From Carya illinoinensis (Eukaryota > Streptophyta > Magnoliopsida > Fagales > Juglandaceae), in the NCBI RefSeq assembly GCF_018687715.1, contig NC_056752.1:11354501-11418500 (forward strand): DNA of 64,000 nucleotides, written 5' to 3'. Positions within the stretch are counted from its first letter, which is position 1; the number at the start of each line of letters is the position of its first letter. Positions 1-8,721 of this stretch are shown here, one piece after another. Below the pieces are notes generated by a model that was not told the DNA's origin, ran no database searches, and saw only the letters and a program-made list of their open reading frames with translations. The position numbers and the translations under genes were made by a program.

Positions 1-520
1 GTATGGTTAACTTCATGGTCGGAGATAACTTCAATGCAGGTGACTCCTCGCCTGACCACGTCTAAGGAAAGTGGTACTCGAAGATTATGATTCTACAACA
101 TTGCCTTGTGGATGATTATTTGGAAGTTATTTTAAACTTCCACTTATGACATTAATTGCATAAATATTTCTACTTTTTCCTTGTTAATGCAAGTATGTGT
201 TGCATTTGGGAAAGAAGATCAACCTCTCCCATACCTATTATATTTACAAGGTGGACCTGGATTTGAGTGTCCTCGACCGAGCAAAACTAGTGGATGGACA
301 CAAAAAGCCTTCGAGTAATTTCGTGTCATATTGATGGATCAGGAATGCTTTTCTGCATGCTCATAAAGCAAAGCTAATTTTAGTAATTGTTGATATCCTT
401 CTATAGTATCTTTTCTCCAGCTGATGATACTACTTTGCAACAAGGAACAGGCTTGTCGACTCCTTTGACGGCATCGTCTATGTCACAATTTAAGACTATG
501 TTTGATTGTGAAAGTGAGCT
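1..520 (+). pseudogene. Proline iminopeptidase (alpha/beta hydrolase) pseudogene, 5' exons
   Basis: Remains of a plant proline iminopeptidase, the alpha/beta-hydrolase that removes N-terminal proline from peptides. Positions about 1-90 read as a first-exon piece ending in a GKWYS motif, with an in-frame TAA just before it. Positions about 194-350 encode the oxyanion-loop exon with LQGGPGFECPRPSK and FRVILMDQ, interrupted by TAA after the codons for AFE. Positions about 440-515 encode GTGLSTPLTASSM. The Arg expected before GTG is Gln here (CGA to CAA). Everything downstream, including the catalytic Ser/Asp/His, is absent. The piece lies upstream of and opposite to PPR copy 1, and a second copy lies 2.27 kb downstream. 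The family call rests on motif recognition; non-functionality is directly visible. Confidence 0.8.
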
Positions 521-1189
521 CAATCCATCCCAAATCAATTATTGATGGGATCTACTTCTTTTTCAACGTTCCATAAAAATTGAAATAAAAAAATTTGCTA
601 CTTTCCATGAATCTTGCTCGAAAATAAGCATGTGTTAGATGCAATAAGCATAAGTGGTTGCTTTGTTTTCCTTGCATAATTATATCAAGAATTTGTTGTA
701 GAACCAAACATCAAAGGCCTACATAGCCACCATCTTAAGATAAACTAATTATTCATCATATTTTAACCCTTCCTATTACGATGATTAAAGAAAATCAGTA
801 TTTTTTTTATCACAAACATAGTTAGCATGGGATTTAATAACAAAATTAAAAGATATAGTTTTCTTTATAGAATATATTGTCTTAAAGCGAAACAATTAAC
901 ATATCTATCAATCATTAGCTTATTTGAATATTTACACGTACCCTAAATTATTAATATTGACTTATTGCACTAATAGCAGTAACTTTTTGACAGATGGAGA
1001 GTAAACTATGTCACGTTTTAATAGTTTGGGATAACGAGGGCAAAACAATTGATAATTTGAGGGTGTAAAGTATACGTAACTCTTGGTTTTTCTTTTTTAA
1101 TCTTTTGATATTTTAGTAAGAACAATCAGTTTGAAGGTTCAATGCTAGTTTTGGAAACCTTGGCTCACACCACTTTTTGCATATATTTT

Positions 1190-1380
1190 TTTAGAGAAAA
1201 TATATTTACAACAATGAATTGTACAATTCTCGCGTAATCGTTTTGAAAAAAATGAATAAAATATGAGATTTATATAAAAAAAATTAATTTTTTAATAATA
1301 AATCTCTTTATTTTTTAAAGCGATTACATGACGTTTATATATATACTTCATGATTATATATAAAATTACTTATCTTTTTA
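1190..1380. mobile_element. AT-rich stem-loop MITE
   Basis: This stretch interrupts sequence that is continuous in the tandem copy at about 3,425-3,440, so it is an insertion with a visible empty site. It contains the family phrase 'aaaattaattttttaata' and terminal sequence similar to segments at about 13,945-14,070, 63,045-63,420 and 63,785-63,970. Superfamily not assigned. Confidence 0.55.
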
Positions 1381-2399
1381 TTGGCAATAGGCATCGCACA
1401 AGCCCTTGGCAAGTTTTTTGCAATTTATAAATCAGATAATTCAAAAAAAAGTTTCCTGCAGTTGCATATATATTAAGAGAGAATGAGACAAATGCTTCCA
1501 CGTTGTACATATAAAAATGACAAAACGGGCCATTAAAAGCTTGTGCTCTCTCTCTCTCTTAATTGGCAACCACAAGAAGATATTTAAAACAAAAAAAAAT
1601 ATTTATAAGAAATAAGCCATTTGAAAATGACAAAAAAATTATGTGCCTCTATCCCAACTGTTTAAAAGATTAGAAAAAGATTAGATAGTAAATATAGACT
1701 CCATAAGCATCTATTTATTTTTTAGCCCTGCCATGGAGAGGTTCTCCGATATTATTAAAAAAAAAAAATCTATTTATTCTCCAACATACAAATTAGCTTA
1801 AAAATAATATAGTTGATCAAGAAAATATGCAAAAGTGGCTTTCCCAATAAAACCTTTAAACCGACTTCTTACAAACATAGCATCAGATGGAGCGAGCAAA
1901 ATAAAATGAAATAGTTAAAATAAAAAGGAATTTGGCTCTAAACGACATGCCTACAACTAATATTTTTGGCACCGGATGTTCAGGAACAGCATTCCGACAT
2001 ATCCTGGGGTAGTTTAAAAATAAGATAGTGGAGATAGAAAATATGCAAAAGTGGTTTTGGGAGCAAAATAAAATGAAATAACCAAAAATAAAAAAGAATT
2101 TGACTTTGTACGACATGCCAACAACTAGTAAATCTTGTTGTCAACATGTGCCAATACATTATTTTTATTTTTTTATTTGGTTCCGGATGTCCAAGAACAA
2201 CGTCCCGACATATCCCAATGGTGCATAGGCTCTCGACAAGAAGTTTTTCGTAAGTGCACATCGAATAATTTAAAAGAGTTTTTATAAAGAGTTTTCAGTA
2301 CTATTTCTCACCTAACGGTGGATCTGCATATGTCACCAGCAAGCAAACTATTCTAGAAGATTATGATTTCACAAAATTGCCTTGTGGATGATTATTTGG

Positions 2400-2800
2400 A
2401 AGTTATTTTAAACTTACACTTTATGACTTTAATTGCATAAATATTTCTGTTTTCTCCTTGCTAATGCAAGTATGTGTTGCATATGGGAAAGAAGATCAGC
2501 ATCTACCATACCTATTATATTTACAAGGTGGACCTGGGTTTGAGTGTCCTCGACCAAGCAAAGCTAGTGAATGGATACAAAAAGCCTTCGAGTAATTTCG
2601 TGTCATATTGGTGGATCAAGCATGCTTTTCTGCATGCTCATAGAGCTTTTAAGGCTAATTTGAGTGATTGTTGATATCATTCTATATTATATTTTCTCCA
2701 GGTGATGATACTATTTTGCACTATTCGAACAGGCTTCATGTCGACTCCTTTGATGGAATCGCCTATGTTACAATTTAAGACTATGTTTGGTTGTTAGAGT
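2400..2800 (+). pseudogene. Proline iminopeptidase pseudogene, second tandem copy
   Basis: Near-duplicate of the exon at 194-350, shifted by about 2,275 bp. It reads YLQGGPGFECPRPSK, then W-I-Q, then a stop or frame change before FRVILVDQ. A following piece at about 2,728-2,785 reads STPLMESPMLQFKTM. The first-exon remnant seen at 1-90 is not recognisable here. It was probably copied as part of the local 2.25 kb tandem duplication after the gene had already degenerated. It cannot encode a working hydrolase. Confidence 0.75.
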
Positions 2801-3532
2801 GAGTTCAAGACATCTCAAATAAATCCTTGATGGGATCCATTACTTTTTCAACATCTCATAAAAATTGAAATAAAAACAAAATTGCTACTTTCCATGAATC
2901 TTGCTAGAAAATAAGCATGTGTTAGATGCAATAAGCATGAGTGCTTGCTTTGTGTTCCTTGCATAATTATATCAAGAATTTGTTTTAGAACCAAACATCA
3001 AAGGCCTACATAGCTACCATCTTAAGATAACTTTTTATCTTTACAGAATAAAGCTTTTGTCATAAAAACTGTTAGCATTGGATTTAACAACAAAATTAAC
3101 AGATATAGTTTTCTTTACAGAATATATTGTCTTATAGTGAAACAATTAACATATCTATTAATCATTAGATTATTTGAATATTTACAGCCTAAATTATTAA
3201 TATTGGCTTATTGCACCCGATAGCAATAACTTTTTGACAGTTCGAGAGTAAAATATGTCACGTTTTAATAATTTGGGATAAAGAGGGCAAAACAATTTGA
3301 CGGTGTAAAGTGTACGTAACTCTTGGTTTTTTTTTTTTTTTTCATCTTTTGTTATTTTAGTAAGAACAGTCAGTTTGAAGGTTCACTGCTAGTTTTGGAA
3401 CCCTTAGCTCACACCACATTTTGCATATATTTTTTTATTGGCACAGGGCGTCGCACAAGTCCTTGACAAGTTTTCTGCAATAACACATCAGATAATTCAA
3501 GAAAAAGTTCATTGCACCTGCATATATATTAA

Positions 3533-3857
3533 AGCCATGTTTGGTTGCAAGACTCAGTTGAGATCAGTTCTATTCAGTCTAATTTTAATCTGAGTCTAGC
3601 ATCCAAACACTCAACTACTCTTAAATAATTAAACTTATGTCAACTCAAAACTTTCTTACATGTGGGATCCACGACATTTTTCAACTCAAAACATCTTTAT
3701 ATGTGAAACCCACAACTAACTTTTTTCAATTTTTTTATAAATCGTACTAAACTCATCTTAACATCTAAACACATCTAAATTCATTTTAAATGACTTTTAT
3801 ATAACTCAATCCATTTACTTAACCCACTACTACTCAACTCAATATTCAAATGCAGCC
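3533..3857. mobile_element. PIF/Harbinger-like MITE (325 bp) with TAA target duplication
   Basis: Inserted in the second local duplicate; the first duplicate (about 1,471-1,480) is the empty site. It is flanked by TAA at 3,530-3,532 and 3,858-3,860. The ends agcc-a-tgtttgg and the inverse of tttgaat-gcagcc form imperfect inverted repeats, continuing with gagttgag on the inverse strand. A 3-bp TAA duplication is typical of PIF/Harbinger 'Tourist' MITEs. Relatives lie at about 20,119-20,315 and 56,609-56,827. Confidence 0.7.
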
Positions 3858-3888
3858 TAAGAGAAAATGGGACAAATGCTTCCACTTT

Positions 3889-3894
<6 letters not shown>

Positions 3895-3938
<44 letters not shown>

Positions 3939-3940
3939 GT
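3895..3940. repeat. (AT)n microsatellite
   Basis: Nearly pure alternating TA run immediately after the MITE; simple repeat with no other signal. Confidence 0.9.
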
Positions 3941-4841
3941 TTGGATGAAAATGACAAAACGGACCATTAAAAGCATTGTTCTCCCTCTTAATTGGTAACC
4001 ACAAGAAGATAATAGATAAATAAATAATTTAAAAAAAAAAAGACATTTAAAAGAGATGAAGAAGGCAAAAGAAGTCTTTACCTCTATCCCAACTGTTCAA
4101 ATGATTAGAAAAAGATTCAGATAGCAAATATAGACTGTATTTATTTATTCTCTAACATACAAATTAGCTTAAAAATAAAATAGTTGATAAAGAAAACATG
4201 CAAAAGTGGTTTTCCGTGTAAAACCTTCAAATCGACATCTTACAAACATAGCATAAGATGGAGGGCACAAAATAAAATGAAATAAGTAAGAATAAAAATG
4301 AATTTGGCTCTTTACGACATGCTAACAACTAGTAAATCTTGTTGTCAACATGTGCCAATACATTTTTTTTTTTTATTTGGCACCACTTGTCCAGGAACAA
4401 CATCCCAACATATCATAGGGGTCGCTTAAAAATAAAATAGTCGAGAAAGAAAATATGCAAAAGTGGTTTTCCCAGTAAAACCTCCAAGCCGGCTTCTTAC
4501 ATACACATCAGATGGAGGGAGCAAAATAAAATGAAATAAACAAGAATAAAAAGGAATTTGACTCATTACAACATTCCAACAACTAGTAAATCTTTTTTTT
4601 TTTAATAAGTAAACAACTAGTAAATCTTGTTGTCAACAAGTGCCAACATGTGCCAATACATTATTATTATTATTTTTTTATTTGGCTCTGGGTGTCCAAG
4701 AACAATGTCCTGACATATCACGGGGGTGCACAGGCCCTCGGCAATGAGTTTTTCCTAAATGTACATCAGGTAATTCAAGAGAAAAGTCTCTCAATCCGAT
4801 GGCCCCTAGAGCCAATCCCTAGGGGTTTGCCGATACATTAA

Positions 4842-5730
4842 TTACCATAGACTTAGACCATTTTTTGCCCTACCACATAGGGAGAAAATAGAAAGAAAGA
4901 AAAATGGGATAGTGATATTGATTTTAGCATAACAAAGATGAAAATTGAAGTGGGGAAAGAATTTGTTCTTGAGGCATGACGTTGGCTTGATCTGCTTTGG
5001 AGTAAACAGAGGAAAGAAAAGAATACTGGTGAAGAAAATTAACTTCAAAACATAGTCTAGAGTCACACAAATCGCCAAAAGATGATGACTAAACTATGAG
5101 TACGAGGTGAAATGGCCACCAACTCCGCCCGTGTGGCTTAGAGAAGTAATTGTTATTCAAGGGCAAGGGAGAAAAATGAAGCTTCAATTTGTGAAATCAC
5201 CGTGACCCAAAGTTTGAGTGGATGGAAAAAGCTAGATTTAATCATTTATATCATATCCTTAATACTTTTTTCTCATATGTGAGTTAGATTCCCCCAAAAT
5301 AAGCGGATCAATCACATGGAATATTTAACTGAGAATCTAATTTTGATATCATATGAAATCATCACTTATCCAAAAAAATTGATCCGATCGAAATAGTATG
5401 CTTAATTATTTATATGATATGCTTAATTATTTATAAACTCATCAACACGGATATGGAATACATCTACCATTTTATCTGGTTTGTTCGAGATGGAAAGGAT
5501 GGAACCCACCCTGGACATGCATGGATGCCGCAACACTGATGCGCTAGCACAAGCAAAGCCTTGAGAAACAAAGGTTCTTCAACCAGTCTTTCTGTGTGAT
5601 GCCCGTTAGAAGTTCCAACCAGAACACGTTTTGGCCAGAACATAGGACTAAATCGTATTTTCTTCCGTGTATGACAATAGATGCATTTCAAACTTTTGAG
5701 TAATCCCATCCTCCAGATTCTATAGCCATC
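4842..5730. other. 3' flank of PPR copy 1, duplicated at 29,480-30,337
   Basis: Non-coding 3' flank of the PPR gene (reverse strand), colinear with the flank of PPR copy 2. Positions 5,506-5,610 (105 bp) are present only here. In copy 2 the flanking words join directly (ggaac followed by agttccaacc, about 30,225). Short reading frames here are not conserved between copies. No poly(A) signal could be assigned with confidence. Confidence 0.6.
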
Positions 5731-8700
5731 CTACGCAGTAGAAACAGAAACTTCGAATCCTTGAACAAAATTTTTCAACTTTCCCGTTTCACCTACTGCA
5801 GGAAGCCATTCGGTAAGTACCTCCATGGTTATGTAATCAGGCTTACATGCCTGTTCAACCATTCTGTCCATGAGGTCAAATGCTTTCTCCAAGAAATTTT
5901 TCTCTCGCAGACCTTTGAACATAGCATTGTATGTGGTAACATTAGGCCTTACCCCCTTAACTTTCATTTCATCCATCAGAGAAACAGCAAGCTCTACTTC
6001 ATTCCTTTTGCAAAGAGAATCTATTAGAATATTGTATATTACATTGTCGGGAGGAACCTTTGACGAAGAGCTCATATCTCTGAAAATCTTCATTGCTTCT
6101 TCAATTTTGCCATTTAAGCAGTATGCTTGTATCAGTGCTCCATAAGTGACAACTGTGGGCACAATACCCTCCTTAATCATATTTCTCATAATTCTATGGG
6201 CGGTTGCAAAGTTTCCAGTTTTGCTCAAATAGGAAATCAAGGTGTTATATGTTACAATATCAGACTTAACTCCAGCTTGCTCCATTTCTTTGAGCATCCC
6301 ACAAGCTTCATCCAATTTGTTCTTCCTACAGAACCCACCAATGAGAACATTGTACCGCACAATGTCAAGGCAGAATCCAGCTTCTTTAAACATTGATACG
6401 ACAGAGCTGGCATCATCCATCCTTCCAGCTTGGCTCAAACCAGATATCAATGTATAAAAAACAATTGCATCTGGGGGGCATCCATCCTTCCACATTTGAT
6501 TGAAAAGTTCCATTGCTTTATCAATATTGTTAGCATTGCAAAAAGCATTAATCAAGATTGTAAACGTCACAGCATTGCCTTTCAGACCTTCACTTCGCAT
6601 TTCATTGAAGAACTGAACTGCACTAGTGATCCTCCCATGTCTGCACATACCACCAACCAAAGTATTAAGGGTGATTACATCAGGAAATACTCTTTCCTTG
6701 TTCATCTGATCAAAGAGCTGTTGTGCCCTCTCAATTTCGCCAGCTTTGCAGAACCCATGAATCAAGCAATTATAGGTAACAGTATCTGGCATACATTTAT
6801 TTTCAGATCTCATTTGATCCATCAAAGTCAACCCTTCTTCTTGCCTCCCAACTTTACAAAGTCCATTAATCAAAGTATTATATAAGATTACATTACGTTC
6901 AACAGACAATCCATCATTCCCTCCTTTCATTTTCTCAAAAAGTTCCATTGCTTTATCAATATTGTTAGCATTACAAAAAGCTTTAATCAAGGTTGTAAAT
7001 GCCACAGCATCGCCTTTCAGACCTTCACTTCGCATTTCATCGAAGAACTGAACTGCAGCATTGATCCTCCCATGTCTGCACATACCACCAACCAAAGTAG
7101 TAAGGGTGATTTCATTAGGAAATACTCTGTCCTTCTTCATCTGATCAAAGAGCTCTTGTGCCCTCTCAATTTCACCAGCTTCGCAGAACCCATCAATCAA
7201 GCAAGTATAGGTAACAGTATCTGGCATACATTTATTTTCAGATCTCATCTGATCCATCAAAGTCAACCCTTCTTCTTGCCTCCCAACTTTACAAAGTCCA
7301 TCAATCAAAGTAGTATATAAGATTACATCAGGTTCAACAGACAACCCATCAATCCCTCCTTTCATTTTCTCAAAAAATTCCATTGCTTTATCAAAGTTGT
7401 TAACATTACAAAAAGCTTTAATCAAGGTTGTAAACGTCACAGCATCGCCTTTCAGACCTTCACTTCGCATTTCATCGAAGAACTGAACTGCACTATTGAT
7501 CCTCCCATGTCTGCACATACCATCAATCAAAGTATTATATAAGATTACATTAGGTTCAACAGACAACCCATAATTCCCTCCTTTCATTTTCTCAAAAACC
7601 TCCAGTGCCTCATCGACCCTCCCAGACTTGCACATATGATTAAGAAGGATCCCAAAAGTTACCACATTTGGTTGAATATCCATCTCTATCATCTCGGTCA
7701 TGAGCTTTTTCATCCTTTCAAAATCCCCATCCCTTCCCAACCACGTCAAAAGTGCATTGCATGAAGCGGCTTCTACAGTACCACCAGCCTTCATCACATC
7801 ATGTAAAACATCCCAAGCACGACCTATCTTCTTATTCCTGCACAACTTGGTAATCAATTGCGAAAGTTTAAATGTATCTGGAAACACACCGTGTTCAAGT
7901 AATTTTGACACCAACCCAACAATCTCCTCGTCGCTTATACTTCTTCCAAACCACTCCGTTCTCGACAATGCAGCAAAAAAAACACCACCTGTAATACCAT
8001 TGGGCGGACAGTCCGCACCTGGTTGAAGCATTTCATCAAGCATCTTAAGCGCCTCGACGATGCGCCCTGATCTGAATAGCATAGCAACACCCACATTGTA
8101 AAAGTGCGTGTTTTTTAGAGACGGGTCTAGCTCGTCAACTACAGCCAGCGCCTCGTCCACCCTTTCGGCCCTTCCGAAGTAACGAACAAGAACTGTTGCG
8201 CCCTTAACTGTAAGTGGGATATTCCGCTCTTTGGACGTCCTATAAAGCTCTAACAGCTTGTTCTGCGGATCAGGTTCGCGGCCTGCGAGCTCGAAGATGG
8301 CCTGGAACGTGAAGGACAATGATTTTAACTCTTGTGAAGGCGAATTTGATCGGATGTAATCGAAGAACTCGAGGGCTTGGGAAGAAGAGGCCAATCGACG
8401 TGAGATTTGTCGAAAAATACGAGGAGAGGAAGGAGAAGAAGAGGAAAAGAGGAGCTGGTGAAGTTGGGTAGAGCTGGAGTTCCCATCTTCTAAGGCTTGG
8501 AAGAGTTGGACTGCTTCGTTTACCAACGATTCCTCGTCTTGTGGTGGTGGTGGTGGTGGTGGTGGATTGGGTTCGGTAGAGAGGTGGCAGTGGAGGGGAT
8601 AGTAAGGGATTGCGGGTGTTTGGGGTTTGAGCAGACAGAGGCGGAGGAGGAAGACTGTGGATTGTTTGGATGAAGAAATTGGTACGCTCATTTTGTTCAA
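5731..8700 (-). CDS. P-class pentatricopeptide repeat protein, copy 1 (989 aa), At3g61520-like
   Basis: Intronless intact frame for an organellar RNA-binding PPR protein, which would bind a specific single-stranded transcript and aid its stability, processing or translation. The N-terminus (about residues 1-45) is Ser/Arg/Leu-rich, fitting a mitochondrial presequence. A run of eight prolines follows (46-53, GGT repeat near 8,545). From about residue 130 the protein is a continuous array of 35-residue PPR motifs (for example VTYNCLIHGFCKAGEIERA). No E, E+ or DYW domain is present, so it is P class and not an editing protein. Residues about 440-585 and 585-730 are near-identical 145-residue repeats (435 bp, about four motifs), preceded by a partial third. 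This explains the 225-residue excess over copy 2 (764 aa), which is close to the family's usual size. The start was chosen at the first ATG of MNKMSVP, shared with copy 2; M4 is an alternative. The family is certain; orthology to At3g61520 comes from remembered similarity. Confidence 0.95.
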   Translation of the reverse strand: MNKMSVPISSSKQSTVFLLRLCLLKPQTPAIPYYPLHCHLSTEPNPPPPPPPPQDEESLVNEAVQLFQALEDGNSSSTQLHQLLFSSSSPSSPRIFRQISRRLASSSQALEFFDYIRSNSPSQELKSLSFTFQAIFELAGREPDPQNKLLELYRTSKERNIPLTVKGATVLVRYFGRAERVDEALAVVDELDPSLKNTHFYNVGVAMLFRSGRIVEALKMLDEMLQPGADCPPNGITGGVFFAALSRTEWFGRSISDEEIVGLVSKLLEHGVFPDTFKLSQLITKLCRNKKIGRAWDVLHDVMKAGGTVEAASCNALLTWLGRDGDFERMKKLMTEMIEMDIQPNVVTFGILLNHMCKSGRVDEALEVFEKMKGGNYGLSVEPNVILYNTLIDGMCRHGRINSAVQFFDEMRSEGLKGDAVTFTTLIKAFCNVNNFDKAMEFFEKMKGGIDGLSVEPDVILYTTLIDGLCKVGRQEEGLTLMDQMRSENKCMPDTVTYTCLIDGFCEAGEIERAQELFDQMKKDRVFPNEITLTTLVGGMCRHGRINAAVQFFDEMRSEGLKGDAVAFTTLIKAFCNANNIDKAMELFEKMKGGNDGLSVERNVILYNTLINGLCKVGRQEEGLTLMDQMRSENKCMPDTVTYNCLIHGFCKAGEIERAQQLFDQMNKERVFPDVITLNTLVGGMCRHGRITSAVQFFNEMRSEGLKGNAVTFTILINAFCNANNIDKAMELFNQMWKDGCPPDAIVFYTLISGLSQAGRMDDASSVVSMFKEAGFCLDIVRYNVLIGGFCRKNKLDEACGMLKEMEQAGVKSDIVTYNTLISYLSKTGNFATAHRIMRNMIKEGIVPTVVTYGALIQAYCLNGKIEEAMKIFRDMSSSSKVPPDNVIYNILIDSLCKRNEVELAVSLMDEMKVKGVRPNVTTYNAMFKGLREKNFLEKAFDLMDRMVEQACKPDYITMEVLTEWLPAVGETGKLKNFVQGFEVSVSTA
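6500..7600 (-). repeat. In-frame 435-bp tandem repeats inside PPR copy 1
   Basis: The word starting cattgctttatcaa recurs at 6,511, 6,946 and 7,381, giving an exact 435-bp period (145 codons). The bordering text also repeats, including cttcacttcgcatttcat and catacatttattttcaga. A further partial unit at about 7,480-7,600 joins the NTLIDG part of one motif directly to MCRHGRI of a later one, as expected from unequal exchange. PPR copy 2 has one unit only. Confidence 0.95.
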
Positions 8701-8721
8701 GCGAAGATGCTACGTCCCTCA

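Larger units (their letters stand above)
90..4830. repeat. Local tandem duplication, about 2.25 kb unit, two copies
   Basis: Positions about 90-2,270 and 2,345-4,830 are colinear repeats. For example, the block starting at 181 recurs at 2,456, 920 recurs at 3,170, and 1,141 recurs at 3,381. Each copy has one proline iminopeptidase fragment. Copy 1 has an extra AT-rich insert at about 1,190-1,378; copy 2 has an extra 325-bp MITE at 3,533-3,857. Each copy ends in reiterated sub-units of about 200-260 bp containing the phrase gagcaaaataaaatgaaat (about 1,890, 2,062, 4,263, 4,519). A third, partial version follows at 28,437-29,480. Confidence 0.8.

Noticed and set aside
5464..5709. 81-codon reverse-strand frame just downstream of PPR copy 1
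   Set aside because: It spans the 105-bp segment missing from copy 2, is not conserved there, and has no family resemblance; it is best read as 3' flank.
5761..8026. Several plus-strand open frames antisense to the PPR genes (also at 30,477-31,753)
   Set aside because: They mirror the conserved PPR codons on the other strand and repeat wherever the PPR repeats do; codon shadows, not genes.
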